From positions 93,129,676 through 93,193,675 of the forward strand of contig OV050031.1 of assembly GCA_920105625.2 (NCBI GenBank): 64,000 bases of DNA, read 5' to 3'. This document shows, piece after piece, positions 62,336 through 64,000 of the stretch. Within the stretch, counting starts at the first letter, position 1, and the number at the start of each line of letters is the position of its first letter. A program made the translations under genes and the position numbers. This DNA is from Clusia tigrina (taxonomy: Eukaryota; Arthropoda; Insecta; Diptera; Clusiidae). Below the pieces are notes generated by a model. The model had not been told where the DNA came from. It saw only the letters and a program-made list of their open reading frames with translations, and did not search any database.

Positions 62336-64000
62336 AAATAGCCCTAACTTCTATACGGTACGTCCTACACCTATCAAAGTTTGCAACATACAAATGCTTG
62401 AATCTTTTTACTGGAGCGTCATAAAACCTTGAAACTTTGTAACAATAAAGTACTCGAGCCTCTTGTCAATTTAAGCTATTGCTCAAAGCTATGCTACCCT
62501 TGAGTCCCAAATCAAACACTGATAAAACTTCAAATGGCCCTAACTTCTATACGGTACGTCCTACACCTATCAAAGTTTGCAACATACAAATGCTTGTAAC
62601 TTTTTACTGGAGCGTCATAAAACCTTGAAATTTTGTAACAATAAAGTACTCGAGCCGCTTGTCAATTTAAGCTATCGCTCAAAGCTATGCTACCCTTGAG
62701 TCCCAAATCAAACACTGATAAGACTTCAAATGGCCCTAAGTTCTAAACAGTACGTCCTACACCTATCAAAGTTTGCAACATACAAATGCTTGTAACTTTT
62801 TACTGGAGCGTCATAAAACCTTGAAATTTTGTAACAATAAAGTACTCGAGCCGCTTGTCAATTTAAGCTATCGCTCAAAGCTATGCTACCCTTGAGTCCC
62901 AAAACATACACTGATAAAACTTCAAATGGCCCTAAATTCTGTACGGTACGTCCTACACCTATCAAAGTTTGCAACATATAAATGCTTGTAACTTTTTACT
63001 GGAGCATCATAAAACCTTGAAATTTTGTAACAATAAAGTACTCGAGCCTCTTGTCAATTTAAGCTATCGCTCGAAGCTATGCTACCCTTGAGTTCCAAAT
63101 TAAACACTGATAAAACTTCAAATGGCTCTAACTTCTATACGGTACGTCCTACACCTATCAAAGTTTGCAACATACAAATGCTTGTAACTTTTTACTGGAG
63201 CGTCATAAAACCTTGAAACTTTGTAACAATAAAGCACTCGAGCCTCTTGTCAATTTAAGCTATTGCTCAAAGCTATGCTACCCTTGAATCCCAAATAAAA
63301 CACTGATAAAACTTCAAATGGCCCTAACTTCTATACGGTACGTCCCACACCTATCAAAGTTTGCAACATACAAATGCTTGTAACTTTTTACTGGAGCGTC
63401 ATAAAACCTTGAAATTTTGTAATAATAAAGTACTCGAGCCTCTTGTCAATTTAAGCTATCGCTCAAAGCTATGCTACCCTTGAATCCCAAATAAAACACT
63501 GATAAAACTTCAAATTGCCCTAACTTCTATACGGTACGTCCTACACCTATCAAAGTTTGCAACATACAAATGCTTGTAACTTTTTACTGGAGCGTCATAA
63601 AACCTTGAAACTTTGTAACAATAAAGCACTCGAGCCTCTTGTCAATTTAAGCTATTGCTCAAAGCTATGCTACCCTTGAGTTCCAAATCAAACACTGATA
63701 AAACTTCAAATGGCCCTAACTTCTATACGGTACGTCCTACACCTATCAAAGTTTGCAACATACAAATGCTTGTAACTTTTTACTGGAGCGTCATAAAACC
63801 TTGAAACTTTGTAACAATAAAGCACTCGAGCCTCTTGTCAATTTAAGCTATTGCTCAGAGCTATGCTACCCTTGAATCCCAAATAAAACACTGATAAAAC
63901 TTCAAATGGCCCTAACTTCTATACGGTACGTCCCACACCTATCAAAGTTTGCAACATACAAATGCTTGTAACTTTTTACTGGAGCGTCATAAAACCTTGA
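62336..64000. repeat. Mixed monomers at the right edge; array continues
   Basis: About 8.5 monomers are present. Marks include TTGAATCTTTT near 62399, TAAGACTTC near 62719, CTAAACAG near 62744, GCATCAT near 63005, GCTCGAAGC near 63070 and GGCTCTAAC near 63124. They are followed by the GAGTTCC, GAATCCCAAATAAAAC, CGTCCCACACC succession known from 6.8-7.2 kb and 38.0-38.3 kb. The window ends 27 bp into a monomer that starts at 63974, so the array runs beyond it. Confidence 0.75.

Larger units (their letters stand above)
1..64000. repeat. Satellite array, 196-bp monomer, whole window
   Basis: The sequence repeats head to tail with a 196-bp period from the first to the last base. With TTTTACTGG as the monomer start, monomers begin at 1, 197, 393, 589 and so on, and the last partial one begins at 63974. 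The distance of 63973 bp equals 328 x 196 minus three 87-bp losses and a net 54 bp of small indels that I located individually. No non-satellite insertion, inversion or flanking unique sequence is seen. G+C is about 37% by count on the consensus. Arrays of this length and regularity are known from eukaryotic centromeric, pericentromeric and subtelomeric heterochromatin; which one this is cannot be read from the window. Confidence 0.98.

Noticed and set aside
1..64000. CRISPR array or other prokaryotic repeat system
   Set aside because: There are no constant repeats separated by unique spacers: the full 196-bp unit is conserved throughout, and there are no cas genes or any other genes.
1..64000. 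Transposon or retroelement insertion inside the array
   Set aside because: The monomer period can be followed through every line, and the indels found add up exactly to the window length, leaving no space for an insertion.

Overview
The whole 64 kb is one uninterrupted satellite DNA array. Every stretch I read is a tandem, head-to-tail copy of an AT-rich monomer (about 37% G+C) with a period of exactly 196 bp. All copies lie in the same orientation. No single-copy sequence flanks the array at either end, and I found no gene, RNA gene, transposon, CRISPR array or inverted segment. Taking TTTTACTGG as the monomer start, the first monomer begins at 1 and the last partial one at 63974. That span equals 328 monomers: 325 of near-full length and three shortened to 109 bp. 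The small indels I located sum to -54 bp and account exactly for the remaining length, so no inserted foreign DNA is left to explain. This points to eukaryotic heterochromatin, such as a centromere, pericentromere or subtelomeric knob. A plant is my best guess, from the monomer wording alone, and is not established.

The monomer has internal structure. Two adjacent 53-bp stretches, starting 56 bp apart and each opening with CAAATG, match at 34 of 53 positions without gaps, so the monomer contains an ancient internal duplication. Overlapping ScaI and XhoI sites (AGTACTCGAG) occur once in a standard monomer. Many monomer variants are CpG-to-TpG or CpG-to-CpA changes.

Monomer variants recur in fixed orders, forming higher-order repeats (HORs) of many sizes. 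From 1 to 9.8 kb there are 12-monomer units (2352 bp) and a short unit ending in a 109-bp truncated monomer. From 11.5 to 15.6 kb there are 5- and 8-monomer units. From 15.7 to 30 kb there is an 11-monomer unit (2156 bp), one 9-monomer derivative, and a 3.6 kb duplication. From 30.2 to 35.9 kb there are three copies of a 10/9/10-monomer unit. From 36.7 to 39.1 kb a block repeats 5.5-7.9 kb. From 40.9 to 44 kb there are 7- and 6-monomer units. From 45 to 56 kb there is a ~2.4 kb block seen twice about 9 kb apart, enclosing a nearly identical 3128-bp-spaced duplication. From 56 to 62.3 kb a 2.8 kb block is duplicated at 3527 bp. The last 1.7 kb is mixed monomers.

Open frames of 61-99 codons occur but come from repeat periodicity and are not annotated as genes. 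Block boundaries are approximate (tens of bases) because neighbouring monomers are so similar. All alignments were done by eye.
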